Part shown: piece by piece, positions 1 to 6,172 of the stretch
Layout of the letters: each line of letters begins with the position of its first letter
How positions within the stretch are numbered: position 1 is the first letter of the stretch
The notes under the pieces: model-generated
What the model was told of the DNA's origin: nothing
Databases searched by the model: none
Seen by the model: only the letters and a program-made list of their open reading frames with translations
Assembly (NCBI GenBank): GCA_013812805.1
Contig: JACCSV010000120.1
Span: 1-12,917, forward strand
Direction: 5' to 3'
DNA length: 12,917 bases
Source of the DNA: Sphingomonas sp.
GTDB taxonomy: Bacteria > Pseudomonadota > Alphaproteobacteria > Sphingomonadales > Sphingomonadaceae
Made by a program: the position numbers and the translations under genes

Positions 1-158
1 TGGCCAGTTCACCGCCGCAGACACCCGAGAACCCGACTGCCCCACAGCCCCACTCGCCTGTACCAGGGCCGGACGAGACGCAGCCGGCGCAACCAAGCAT
101 TGATGACCCAGCCCCCGCGAACGATCCGCCGACAGAGCCGGTCTGGACCACCCCCTGA
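1..158 (+). CDS. C-terminal end of a proline-rich protein (5' truncated by window edge)
   Basis: An open frame enters from the left edge (first complete codon at position 3) and ends at TGA 156-158, giving about 51 residues. The peptide is dominated by Pro, Ala, Thr, Asp and Glu and ends in PTEPVWTTP. This composition suits a disordered tail or linker such as those at the end of envelope or secreted proteins. No domain is visible, so the function cannot be named. The frame contains no stop and has reasonable G/C at third positions, but a minus-strand frame is also open across the same bases, so the call is moderate. Nothing about its promoter or operon can be seen. Confidence 0.5.
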   Translation, partial: ASSPPQTPENPTAPQPHSPVPGPDETQPAQPSIDDPAPANDPPTEPVWTTP

Positions 159-261
159 TATCCACAAACATCATGAGGACGTCGCGGGTGGCGTCCAGCG
201 CCTCCCGATAATTCTCAGCGGTGACAGTGTGCATCGGTTGTAGCTTACGGTCTTCTGCTAG

Positions 262-323
262 GGTCTGGAATGGGTCGAAAGCTGGGGTCTGCGTTTATTT
301 CCGCAATGGGTGGAGAGCCGACA
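262..323. repeat. Degenerate two-unit sphingomonad-type interspersed repeat, left copy
   Basis: Two related 26-base units lie in tandem. Unit 1 (262-287) contains GGAATGGGTCGAAAGC and unit 2 (298-323) contains CCGCAATGGGTGGAGAGC. Their starts are 36 bases apart. The doublet matches the right copy at 857-917 in order, orientation and spacing: the first unit carries GTCGAAAG and the second GTGGAAAG or GTGGAGAG. The left copy is more decayed at its palindromic arms. The similarity appears to continue a few bases past 323, into the stop codon region of the adjacent minus-strand gene. Confidence 0.7.
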
Positions 324-821
324 TCACCGCCGCAGTGCCTGAAAGAAGCGTTTGAGTAGTGGGCGACGCTGTTCTTCTCGCTTCTCGCGTTCCAACCGCT
401 CCCAAAACGATTTGATCTCCTCCCACCACCTTCGCGTCTCAGGGCCAAGCCAAGGGGCAAAGTCCTCAGGGCCCATGGTCGCATACCGCCCCTCGCTTGT
501 GAGGTCTTCCAGCAAGCCAATAGTTGCAGCCTCCTGCACTTCGTGAGTTCCAAGCAAATGCCAGCTTTCGACGACTTCAAAGACAGCCGGGAAGGTCTCC
601 GTTTCCCCCCTCTCCAATTTCTCGATGAGGTGGTTCGCTAAGTCACTTAGTGCGAGATAGAGCGGGAGCTTACCCTGCGGCTCCTCCTCATGGAGAATGG
701 GGTTGTCTTCCCACTCTGTTAGGAACTCCATCCATACTGGTCGGAAGGAAGGGCAGGCCACGAGCAGGGGCTGCATCATGTTATTCCAATCTATCCGCTC
801 GGGTCGGGGTTGTTCGGTCAT
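324..821 (-). CDS. Small acidic protein, probable DUF7674 family
   Basis: This is a 165-residue soluble protein with no signal peptide or membrane segment. It has a central conserved-looking block: ACPSFRPVW (22-30), LPLYLALSDLANHLIEKLERG (52-72) and AVFEVVESWHLLGTHEVQEAATIGLLEDL (79-107). I associate this pattern with DUF7674, a family of unknown function often found as isolated small genes; this is recollection, not a search. The C-terminus is Trp-rich, then strongly basic (ERLEREKREEQRRPLLKR). I chose ATG 819-821 because AAGGAG lies 5 bases upstream. The open frame continues 51 codons further upstream, but that part is only repeat sequence read in reverse. The gene is lower in G+C than its surroundings (62 of 120 bases at 541-660 by hand count, against 83 of 120 at 12061-12180). 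It is flanked by same-orientation repeat doublets, which hints at acquisition as a unit. Confidence 0.82.
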   Translation of the reverse strand: MTEQPRPERIDWNNMMQPLLVACPSFRPVWMEFLTEWEDNPILHEEEPQGKLPLYLALSDLANHLIEKLERGETETFPAVFEVVESWHLLGTHEVQEAATIGLLEDLTSEGRYATMGPEDFAPWLGPETRRWWEEIKSFWERLEREKREEQRRPLLKRFFQALRR

Positions 822-826
822 CGCCG

Positions 827-832
827 CTCCTT
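827..832 (-). promoter_or_regulatory. Ribosome binding site that fixes the start of the DUF7674-type gene
   Basis: The minus strand reads AAGGAG, 5 bases before ATG 819-821. It supports the internal start over the longer open frame beginning at 974. Confidence 0.8.
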
Positions 833-854
833 CTCCTAGCGTCTTCTCCTTCCT

Positions 855-884
855 AATGTCCGCAATGGGTCGAAAGCGGACATT
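855..884. repeat. Perfect 9-bp inverted repeat within the interspersed repeat
   Basis: AATGTCCGC (855-863) and GCGGACATT (876-884) are exact reverse complements separated by a 12-base loop, AATGGGTCGAAA. The transcript of either strand could fold into a hairpin. It sits in the leader of the DUF7674-type gene if transcription starts further upstream. No T-run follows on either strand, so it is not an obvious intrinsic terminator. Confidence 0.7.
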
Positions 885-917
885 CAGGTCATGTTCGGCA
901 GTGGTGGAAAGCGGACG
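857..917. repeat. Two-unit sphingomonad-type interspersed repeat, right copy
   Basis: Unit 1 (857-882) reads TGTCCGCAATGGGTCGAAAG followed by CGGACA. Unit 2 (892-917) is a diverged form that matches a GTGGAAAG version of the same 26-mer at about 20 of 26 positions. Starts are 35 bases apart. Read in reverse, unit 1 encodes FRPIADI, a peptide I recognise as a frequent false translation in sphingomonad genomes. It matches the doublet at 262-323 in layout and orientation. Confidence 0.75.
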
Positions 918-1048
918 TTCCGCCGGCCCTGCTGGCTGGAATAGAGCAGAGACGTTCGTCGGGTAGAAGATCACCGGCGGTACGGAACGAGCGGCACTCG
1001 CACTGGCCGAGCAGCCGCGGGGCCCGGACGCGAGCGCTAAGCGCGAAA

Positions 1049-1846
1049 TCAGGCGAATACGTCTTCAAGACTACGGACGTCCGTCCCTTCCTTCCACTGG
1101 CGCAACTCCACGTAGATCGAAGGCTGTACCGTCCCCCATATCATGGTGATAAGTGTGCCGAGAATTACCGGGATGATCACATCGGCCGGCCTAAAGCCCG
1201 TCGCTGCACCCGCACCTGAGATCTGCACCCCAAGCAATCCGACGACAACCGATACAAGCCAGTAGATGAAAAGCAGCAGGACGAAGGCGCCGAGGATTCT
1301 CCAGCGCGCGCCCTTCGTCAGGTGACGGCTGCGTCGAAATGAGTCGAAGACGCTACCCCGCTCGATTACCAGCGCCGGCACCGCAACCGACCACATTACC
1401 ATCAGGATAATGCCTGGCACAATCAGCAGTATCATGCCCAGCATTATGCCCAGGACGTAGAGCAGCCCAACCCCCACCAATGGCAAGAGTACGGGAACTG
1501 CGGCCGAAAAGCTCTCGCCGAGGCTGGCTTTTCGGCCCTCGCTCTCGGCCACGGTAGCGGTAGTCAACGCCCCCTGCGCGATCGCGCCGATCAGCAGGCT
1601 GACGGCCCAGTACAGCAGCATAATAGCGAAGAAACCGGAAGGTGACTGCGTGGTACTGCCGGCCTCGAACTGCGCAGCACTGACCGCTGACATCATTAGG
1701 TAGGACATTAATGCCGTCGGAATCGCCACCACTGTGAGCGCAACAACCAGGACTACCAGCGGATTGTTCTTGATCGTCGAGAAGGCCCGAGCGAATACCC
1801 GCCCCACTGACATCCTGGGTTGGTCAACACCTTCCATCGCCGCCAT
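1049..1846 (-). CDS. Polytopic membrane protein resembling the GPDPase membrane-domain family
   Basis: This 265-residue integral membrane protein has about six hydrophobic segments (roughly 30-50, 73-95, 115-137, 138-160, 184-205 and 223-243). The stretch 152-185, with WSVAVPALVIERGSVFDSFR followed by RSRHLTKGARWRI, resembles the conserved block of the membrane domain found in glycerophosphoryl diester phosphodiesterases and in stand-alone homologues. No catalytic phosphodiesterase domain is present, so enzymatic activity should not be assumed. I chose ATG 1844-1846 because GGGAG lies 7 bases upstream; the frame stays open for 130 more codons, but that extension crosses the intergenic region and the start of the divergent operon. 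It is transcribed away from the DUF4129-MoxR operon and probably shares its regulatory region. Such proteins often accompany this operon, which suggests a shared membrane role (inference). Confidence 0.82.
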   Translation of the reverse strand: MAAMEGVDQPRMSVGRVFARAFSTIKNNPLVVLVVALTVVAIPTALMSYLMMSAVSAAQFEAGSTTQSPSGFFAIMLLYWAVSLLIGAIAQGALTTATVAESEGRKASLGESFSAAVPVLLPLVGVGLLYVLGIMLGMILLIVPGIILMVMWSVAVPALVIERGSVFDSFRRSRHLTKGARWRILGAFVLLLFIYWLVSVVVGLLGVQISGAGAATGFRPADVIIPVILGTLITMIWGTVQPSIYVELRQWKEGTDVRSLEDVFA

Positions 1847-1853
1847 GCCCCGT

Positions 1854-1858
1854 CTCCC
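1854..1858 (-). promoter_or_regulatory. Ribosome binding site selecting the internal start at 1846
   Basis: The minus strand reads GGGAG with a 7-base spacer to ATG 1844-1846. The ATG codons at 1837 and 1813 lack a comparable site. Confidence 0.65.
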
Positions 1859-1912
1859 GCAGTCTTCGCGTGATTTTCTTGCCCAAACAGCTGGCCCAGG
1901 TGAACATTCTCT

Positions 1913-1922
1913 CAAGCGCTTG
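1913..1922. promoter_or_regulatory. 10-bp perfect palindrome in the divergent promoter region (candidate operator)
   Basis: CAAGCGCTTG is a perfect palindrome near the middle of the 159-base gap between the membrane protein gene (start 1846) and the operon (start 2006). This is where a regulator of both units could bind. The motif is short and G+C-rich, so chance is a real alternative. No convincing -35/-10 pair was found by eye on either strand. Confidence 0.22.
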
Positions 1923-1994
1923 GTGCGCGACGCGATTTCAGCTGTCCAGCCATTTCGTGTCTTGCGCGGTAAAGTCGTCGGTTTAAGTCTCCCT

Positions 1995-2000
1995 GGGGAG
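1995..2000 (+). promoter_or_regulatory. Ribosome binding site for the first operon gene (GTG start)
   Basis: GGGGAG lies 5 bases before GTG 2006-2008 and supports the non-ATG start of the DUF4129 gene. Confidence 0.7.
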
Positions 2001-2005
2001 GTTTT

Positions 2006-2704
2006 GTGACAATCAGCAACAAGGCGACGACGCCGGCAGCGGACGGCTTTGCTGCTGCTCATCAAGCGCTTCGCGCTGACCTGGAATTCCAGTATCGACT
2101 GACAGCGCCTGACCCGCCGCCCTCGCCGCCCGAGTGGTTGAAGGAGCTGCTCGAGTGGCTGGGCGAGGCGCTTGCTCCAGTCGGCAGGGTCATATCCTGG
2201 ATCGCCGGTTTCTTCCCCGACGCTGCTTATGCCCAATTCGTGCTGTGGACGGTCCTGGCGCTAGCGGCCTTTCTGATCGCCTGGGTGACCTGCAACCGGC
2301 TCCGGTTCGGGCGATGGCGCTTCAGACAGCCGCGGAAGCCGCTGGTCGAAAGCACGCTTGAGGAAGAGGATTGGTCTCCCGAACAAGCAGGTGTGCGTTC
2401 GTGGCTTGATGAGGCCGACACCCTTGCGAGGCAGGGCCGTTATGACGACGCGGTCCACCATTTGCTGTTCCGGTCTGTAGAGGACATCGCAAGGCGTCGG
2501 CCGAGCGCGGTGCATCCGGCTTTGACGAGCCGCGAAATCGCGGCGTCCGCCGCGATTCCCTCGCGCGCCAGAAGCCTCTTCACCAACATTGCGCGCTTGG
2601 TGGAACAGAGCCTGTTTGGGGGCCGTCCCGTGGCACAGTCTGACTGGCTCGCTGCTCGCCAGTCTTACACGGACCTGACGCTGGCGGGGGCCTGGCGCGG
2701 ATGA
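2006..2704 (+). CDS. DUF4129-domain membrane-anchored protein, first gene of the MoxR operon
   Basis: This 232-residue protein has an N-terminal region of about 75 residues with a Pro-rich turn (DPPPSPPEW, 36-44), one membrane segment (about 77-96) and a C-terminal helical domain (about 132-228). The C-terminal part, with WLDEADTLARQGRYDDAVHH and a later LTSREIA motif, looks like DUF4129. That domain is best known from the C-termini of transglutaminase-like membrane proteins and from small proteins encoded beside MoxR operons. No transglutaminase domain is present here. The start is GTG 2006 with GGGGAG upstream. Its TGA overlaps the next ATG in an ATGA, indicating coupled translation. The likely role is a membrane-tethered component of the MoxR-DUF58 machine; its precise function is unknown. 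Confidence 0.85.
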   Translation: MTISNKATTPAADGFAAAHQALRADLEFQYRLTAPDPPPSPPEWLKELLEWLGEALAPVGRVISWIAGFFPDAAYAQFVLWTVLALAAFLIAWVTCNRLRFGRWRFRQPRKPLVESTLEEEDWSPEQAGVRSWLDEADTLARQGRYDDAVHHLLFRSVEDIARRRPSAVHPALTSREIAASAAIPSRARSLFTNIARLVEQSLFGGRPVAQSDWLAARQSYTDLTLAGAWRG

Positions 2705-3918
2705 GCGAAATTCAAATCGGGCGGGGCAATGAGGGTACTACGCCGTTCAGGCGCGGCACGACGCTGCTCGTTCTCGCAGTCGGCACCGTCGCGTTCATCG
2801 CAATGCTGGTCCTTAGCGCTTACGCCCCCGATCTGCGCTCGGGCAGGAATGGCGGAACTCATGCGCTTTCGAACGCGGCAGTCGGATACTCAGGCTTGTT
2901 TGCCCTTGCTCGCGCTACCAAGCGGAACCCGTCGGTAATCCGCTCTCAAGCCGGTTTGGAGAGTGAAGATCTGGCGATCATCACGCCTGACCACGGCTCT
3001 GTCGATCTCACTGAAATTCTGGCGCGCCGCGGCTCGCGGGTCACATTGCTCATCCTTCCCAAGTGGGAAACCGTTGCGAATCCCGAAAAGCCCGGGTGGG
3101 TCCGTGTGTCGGGGGTGCTATCTGCATCCGACCCAGGGCGCACGCTCGCGCCGGCCGTTTCATTCGAGATCGCCCGTGTCAAAACCGGTGGCGAACCGCT
3201 CCGGACCCTCCACCCGGCCGCGCCCGCCGATCTCGCGTTTTCGGGGCCGCAACTAACGCAGACAGTTGCCGTCAAGGGGCTGGAACCGCTAATCACGCTT
3301 GCTTCTGGTCGCATAGTGCTCGGCAAAATGGCGAACCGTCCGTTGTACGTGCTGTCCGATCCGGATCTCCTCAACAATCACGGCATCAGTGACGCCGGTC
3401 AGGCACGCGCCGCTCTGGCACTCCTCGATTTCCTCAACAGCACCGATGCCCAGTCCGTGATGTTCGACGTCACTGCAAACGGCCTCGGCCGGTCGAGAAG
3501 CCCGCTGAAGCTGGCCTTCGATCCACCGTTCCTCGCGGTCACGATGAGTATTTTCACGTGCTTGTTGCTTGTCTCCATCCAGGCGCTGAACCGGTTCGGA
3601 CCCCCACACCATACCAATCGCGCAATACCCTTTGGCAAGGCCGCGCTGATCGACAATAGCTCGGCCCTAATCCGGAAGACGGGACGGGAAGCGAGTCTAG
3701 GCCCACGTTATGCCGATGTGATACGGCAGCAGGCCGCAGTGCTGTTCCGGCTGGGGCCGACGCTCCAGACCGACGATCTGGACAAGCGGCTTGACACTCC
3801 AAACCCGCGGCACAGCTTCACCGGGCTCGTTTCCGCGGCAAACGGGGCGCGCACACGCGAAGATACGCTGCACGCCGCGCAAGCCCTGCACAGCTGGCTT
3901 AAGGAGACCAAGGCGTGA
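2701..3918 (+). CDS. DUF4350-domain membrane protein
   Basis: This 405-residue protein has a transmembrane segment near the N-terminus (about 20-41), a large extramembrane domain (about 46-275), a second membrane segment (277-297) and a C-terminal soluble tail of about 105 residues. The motif PLYVLSDPDLLNNHGI (214-229) is typical of DUF4350, whose extracytoplasmic domain is thought to have a class I glutamine amidotransferase-like fold. No catalytic Cys-His-Glu set can be assigned, since the domain appears to lack a suitable Cys. The order of segments would place the main domain in the periplasm and the tail in the cytoplasm, where it could reach the ATPase (inference). The gene overlaps its upstream neighbour by 4 bases and its stop overlaps the GTG of the MoxR gene. 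A role in a membrane complex with MoxR and DUF58 is inferred from context. Confidence 0.85.
   Translation: MSEIQIGRGNEGTTPFRRGTTLLVLAVGTVAFIAMLVLSAYAPDLRSGRNGGTHALSNAAVGYSGLFALARATKRNPSVIRSQAGLESEDLAIITPDHGSVDLTEILARRGSRVTLLILPKWETVANPEKPGWVRVSGVLSASDPGRTLAPAVSFEIARVKTGGEPLRTLHPAAPADLAFSGPQLTQTVAVKGLEPLITLASGRIVLGKMANRPLYVLSDPDLLNNHGISDAGQARAALALLDFLNSTDAQSVMFDVTANGLGRSRSPLKLAFDPPFLAVTMSIFTCLLLVSIQALNRFGPPHHTNRAIPFGKAALIDNSSALIRKTGREASLGPRYADVIRQQAAVLFRLGPTLQTDDLDKRLDTPNPRHSFTGLVSAANGARTREDTLHAAQALHSWLKETKA
3901..3906 (+). promoter_or_regulatory. Ribosome binding site for the MoxR gene (GTG start)
   Basis: AAGGAG inside the end of the DUF4350 gene lies 8 bases before GTG 3915-3917. The nearby ATG at 3919 is out of frame, so the GTG is the start. 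Confidence 0.75.
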
Positions 3919-4871
3919 ATGTTGATCAGGTTCAAAGCCTAGCGGACGCGATCCGCTCCGAGATCCGCAAGGCGGTGGTCGGGCAGGATATCACGGTCGA
4001 GCTGATGCTGGTTGCTTTGTTTGCGCGCGGCCACATTCTATTGGAGGGGCCGCCGGGAACAGCTAAGACTTTGCTTGCCCATAGCTTTGCCACCGCTGTT
4101 GGCGCGGATTTTCGGCGCATTCAGTTCACCCCGGACCTGATGCCCTCGGACATCATCGGCACCAACTTGTTCGACTTCCAGACCACGAGCTTCACACTGA
4201 CGCGAGGCCCGGTATTCACAGAACTCCTGCTGGCAGATGAGATCAATCGCACTCCGCCCAAAACGCAGGCAGCGCTTCTTGAAGCCATGCAAGAGCGGCA
4301 GGTCACCATCGATGGTCAAAGCCACGATTTGAGCGATAGATTCATGGTTGTGGCGACACAAAATCCCATCGAACAACAGGGCGTCTACCCGCTCCCCGAG
4401 GCACAGCTCGATCGTTTCTTGTTCAAGCAGACGGTCGAATACCCGTCGGTCGAGGAGGAGCGAAAGATCATCGCCACTCATGGAGCGGAAATGGAGGCGA
4501 TGGCTCCGAAGGCATGGGGCGTGCAACGTTGCGCAGAGGACGAGACGATCGACGAAGCATTGCGAGCAGTGAGCGAAATCCGGCTGGTGGAGGAGTTGAT
4601 CGACTATATCGCCGCGCTGGTCCGTGGCACTCGCGAAGTGGCCGACCTCGACTCTGGCGCCAGCCCGCGCGCAGGATCCATGCTTGCCGGGGCCGCGCGG
4701 GCGCGAGCGGCAATCGACGGGCGCGACTTTGTCCTACCAGATGACGTGAAGGCCCTCGCGCCGGCACTGCTGCGCCACCGCGTGATCCTCTCCCCCGCCG
4801 CGGAGATCAACGGCCGCAGGGTCGAGGATATCGTGACGTCAATCGTGGATGCGATCGAGGCGCCCCGTTGA
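3915..4871 (+). CDS. MoxR-family AAA+ ATPase
   Basis: This 318-residue soluble ATPase carries the full MoxR signature. The Walker A motif is GPPGTAKT (45-52), Walker B is LLLADEINR (104-112), sensor 1 lies in ATQNP (147-151), PEAQLDRF (161-168) carries a likely arginine finger at R167, and sensor 2 is GASPRAG (248-254, R252). The C-terminal lid domain occupies roughly 220-318. The length is normal for the family, and all catalytic residues are present, so it should be active. MoxR proteins are hexameric chaperone-like ATPases that usually act with a vWA-domain protein to insert cofactors or mature complexes. The adjacent DUF58 gene, which overlaps this one by 4 bases, is the obvious partner. 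The substrate cannot be told from sequence. The start is GTG 3915, overlapping the DUF4350 stop. Confidence 0.96.
   Translation: MNVDQVQSLADAIRSEIRKAVVGQDITVELMLVALFARGHILLEGPPGTAKTLLAHSFATAVGADFRRIQFTPDLMPSDIIGTNLFDFQTTSFTLTRGPVFTELLLADEINRTPPKTQAALLEAMQERQVTIDGQSHDLSDRFMVVATQNPIEQQGVYPLPEAQLDRFLFKQTVEYPSVEEERKIIATHGAEMEAMAPKAWGVQRCAEDETIDEALRAVSEIRLVEELIDYIAALVRGTREVADLDSGASPRAGSMLAGAARARAAIDGRDFVLPDDVKALAPALLRHRVILSPAAEINGRRVEDIVTSIVDAIEAPR
4857..4860 (+). promoter_or_regulatory. Ribosome binding site supporting a TTG start of the DUF58 gene
   Basis: GAGG lies 7 bases before TTG 4868-4870. The first in-frame ATG is nine codons later, at 4895, inside the hydrophobic N-terminus. Confidence 0.5.
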
Positions 4872-6172
4872 TCTACCCTACACGCAGGGCAGTGATGGTA
4901 GCCGCGGCCGGCGCTCCAGTAGCGTTGGCAGTTGCCGCAGTTGCGACTGCACACTGGTACGTCGCGCTCACCTGGCCGATTGCGCTCGTCGCCTTCTGTC
5001 TCCTCGACGCATGGCGCGGGAGGGGCTCGGCGACTGCGAACCTCGAGTTTCCCGAATATGCCTATGTGGGCGGCACTAGCGGGTGCACTGTCCACGTGTC
5101 AGTGAGTCGGCGGACAAGCGTTGCGCAGGTTCAGCTGGAGACATCACCACTGGTGCAGCCTGCAGACGATGGACGCTCGCGCGTAGCCCTTAAGGAGGGC
5201 CGCGGCGCGGTGCTGATGCCCTTGGAGATGAAGCGACGGGGGCTCGCGCGGTTCGACAGACTGTGGCTGCGCTGGGCGGGCCCCTTTGGTCTGACTTGGC
5301 AGCAGCGTTCCTTTGCACTCGATGCGGCGATGCCGATACTCCCCGACATCCGGCCCGTGCACCGGCACGGCGCTACGACTTTCCAGCGCCACGCCCTCGA
5401 AGGATGGGTCGCCCAGCTCAACCAGGGAGAGGGCCTCGATTTCGACGAGCTGCTCGAATTCCGCCCGGGCATGGACCGGCGGTCGATCGACTGGAAGCAA
5501 TCTGCGCGGCACATGAAACTGCTCTCCAAGAGGTGGCGAAGCGAACGCAACAACCAGATCGTCTTCGCCGTCGATAGCGGTCGTCAGATGTGCGAGCCCG
5601 TGGCCGGCCTGCCGCGCGTCGACCGCTGTGTGTCAGCAATGCTCCTCAACGCGTGGGTGGCGCTGAAGCTTGGCGATCGCGTAGCTATCCACGCCTTCGA
5701 TTCCCGCCCCCGCCTCTCAAGCGGGTTCGTCTCAAGCGCAGCCGCTTTCCGGGAGATCGAGCGGTTGGCAGCACAAATAGACTATAGCGGGGATGAGACC
5801 AATTACACGTTCGCCCTGAGCAGCCTAGCGGGACGACTCAAGCGCCGATCGCTGATCGTCCTGTTCACCGAGTTCACCGACACCATCTCCGCAGATTTCC
5901 TGTACCGCTCCCTGCGCCTGCTGGTTGAAACTCATTTGGTGCTGATCGTGGTCCTGCAGGACGAGGAGGTGGAAGCGATTGCCGCGCGCGAGCCTCAGAA
6001 TGCCGATGACGTCACGCGCGCAATCACCGCCGCCGCGCTACTCAAGGAGCGGCGAGTGCTGATCGGGCGCGCGCATCATCTCGGAGTGCATGTCATCGAA
6101 AGCGAGTACGATCGGGTCAGCGAGCGGCTGGTTCAAGGTTACCTCCAGCTCAAACGAAGAAACCTGTTGTGA
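4868..6172 (+). CDS. DUF58-family protein with vWA-like domain (MoxR partner)
   Basis: This 434-residue protein has two closely spaced N-terminal membrane segments (about 10-28 and 31-47), a beta-rich region (about 56-160, with the GPFGL motif at 138-142 typical of the family) and the DUF58 hallmark EFRPGMDRRSIDWKQSARH (197-215). A vWA-like fold follows from about 230. Its metal site is altered: the first strand reads VFAVDSGRQM (232-241), so the DxSxS pattern keeps D236 but has Gly and Gln where Ser is expected. I recall D-x-G-R-x-M variants as common in this family, so this need not mean loss of function. DUF58 proteins are the usual vWA partners of MoxR ATPases. The TTG start overlaps the MoxR stop by 4 bases. 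An alternative start is ATG 4895, which would shorten the first membrane segment. Confidence 0.93.
   Translation: MIYPTRRAVMVAAAGAPVALAVAAVATAHWYVALTWPIALVAFCLLDAWRGRGSATANLEFPEYAYVGGTSGCTVHVSVSRRTSVAQVQLETSPLVQPADDGRSRVALKEGRGAVLMPLEMKRRGLARFDRLWLRWAGPFGLTWQQRSFALDAAMPILPDIRPVHRHGATTFQRHALEGWVAQLNQGEGLDFDELLEFRPGMDRRSIDWKQSARHMKLLSKRWRSERNNQIVFAVDSGRQMCEPVAGLPRVDRCVSAMLLNAWVALKLGDRVAIHAFDSRPRLSSGFVSSAAAFREIERLAAQIDYSGDETNYTFALSSLAGRLKRRSLIVLFTEFTDTISADFLYRSLRLLVETHLVLIVVLQDEEVEAIAAREPQNADDVTRAITAAALLKERRVLIGRAHHLGVHVIESEYDRVSERLVQGYLQLKRRNLL

Noticed and set aside
822..974. 51-codon N-terminal extension of the DUF7674-type gene
   Set aside because: It is repeat sequence read in reverse (contains FRPIADI). 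A strong ribosome binding site precedes the internal ATG at 821.
1030..1047. GCGC-rich hairpin just downstream of the stop at 1049 as a terminator
   Set aside because: The stem is only 4-5 bp and no T-run follows on the minus strand; in G+C-rich DNA such palindromes are common by chance.
1847..2236. 130-codon N-terminal extension of the membrane protein gene at 1049-1846
   Set aside because: It runs through the intergenic region and into the divergent DUF4129 gene, is Arg/Ser-rich and lacks family similarity. The start at 1846 has a ribosome binding site.
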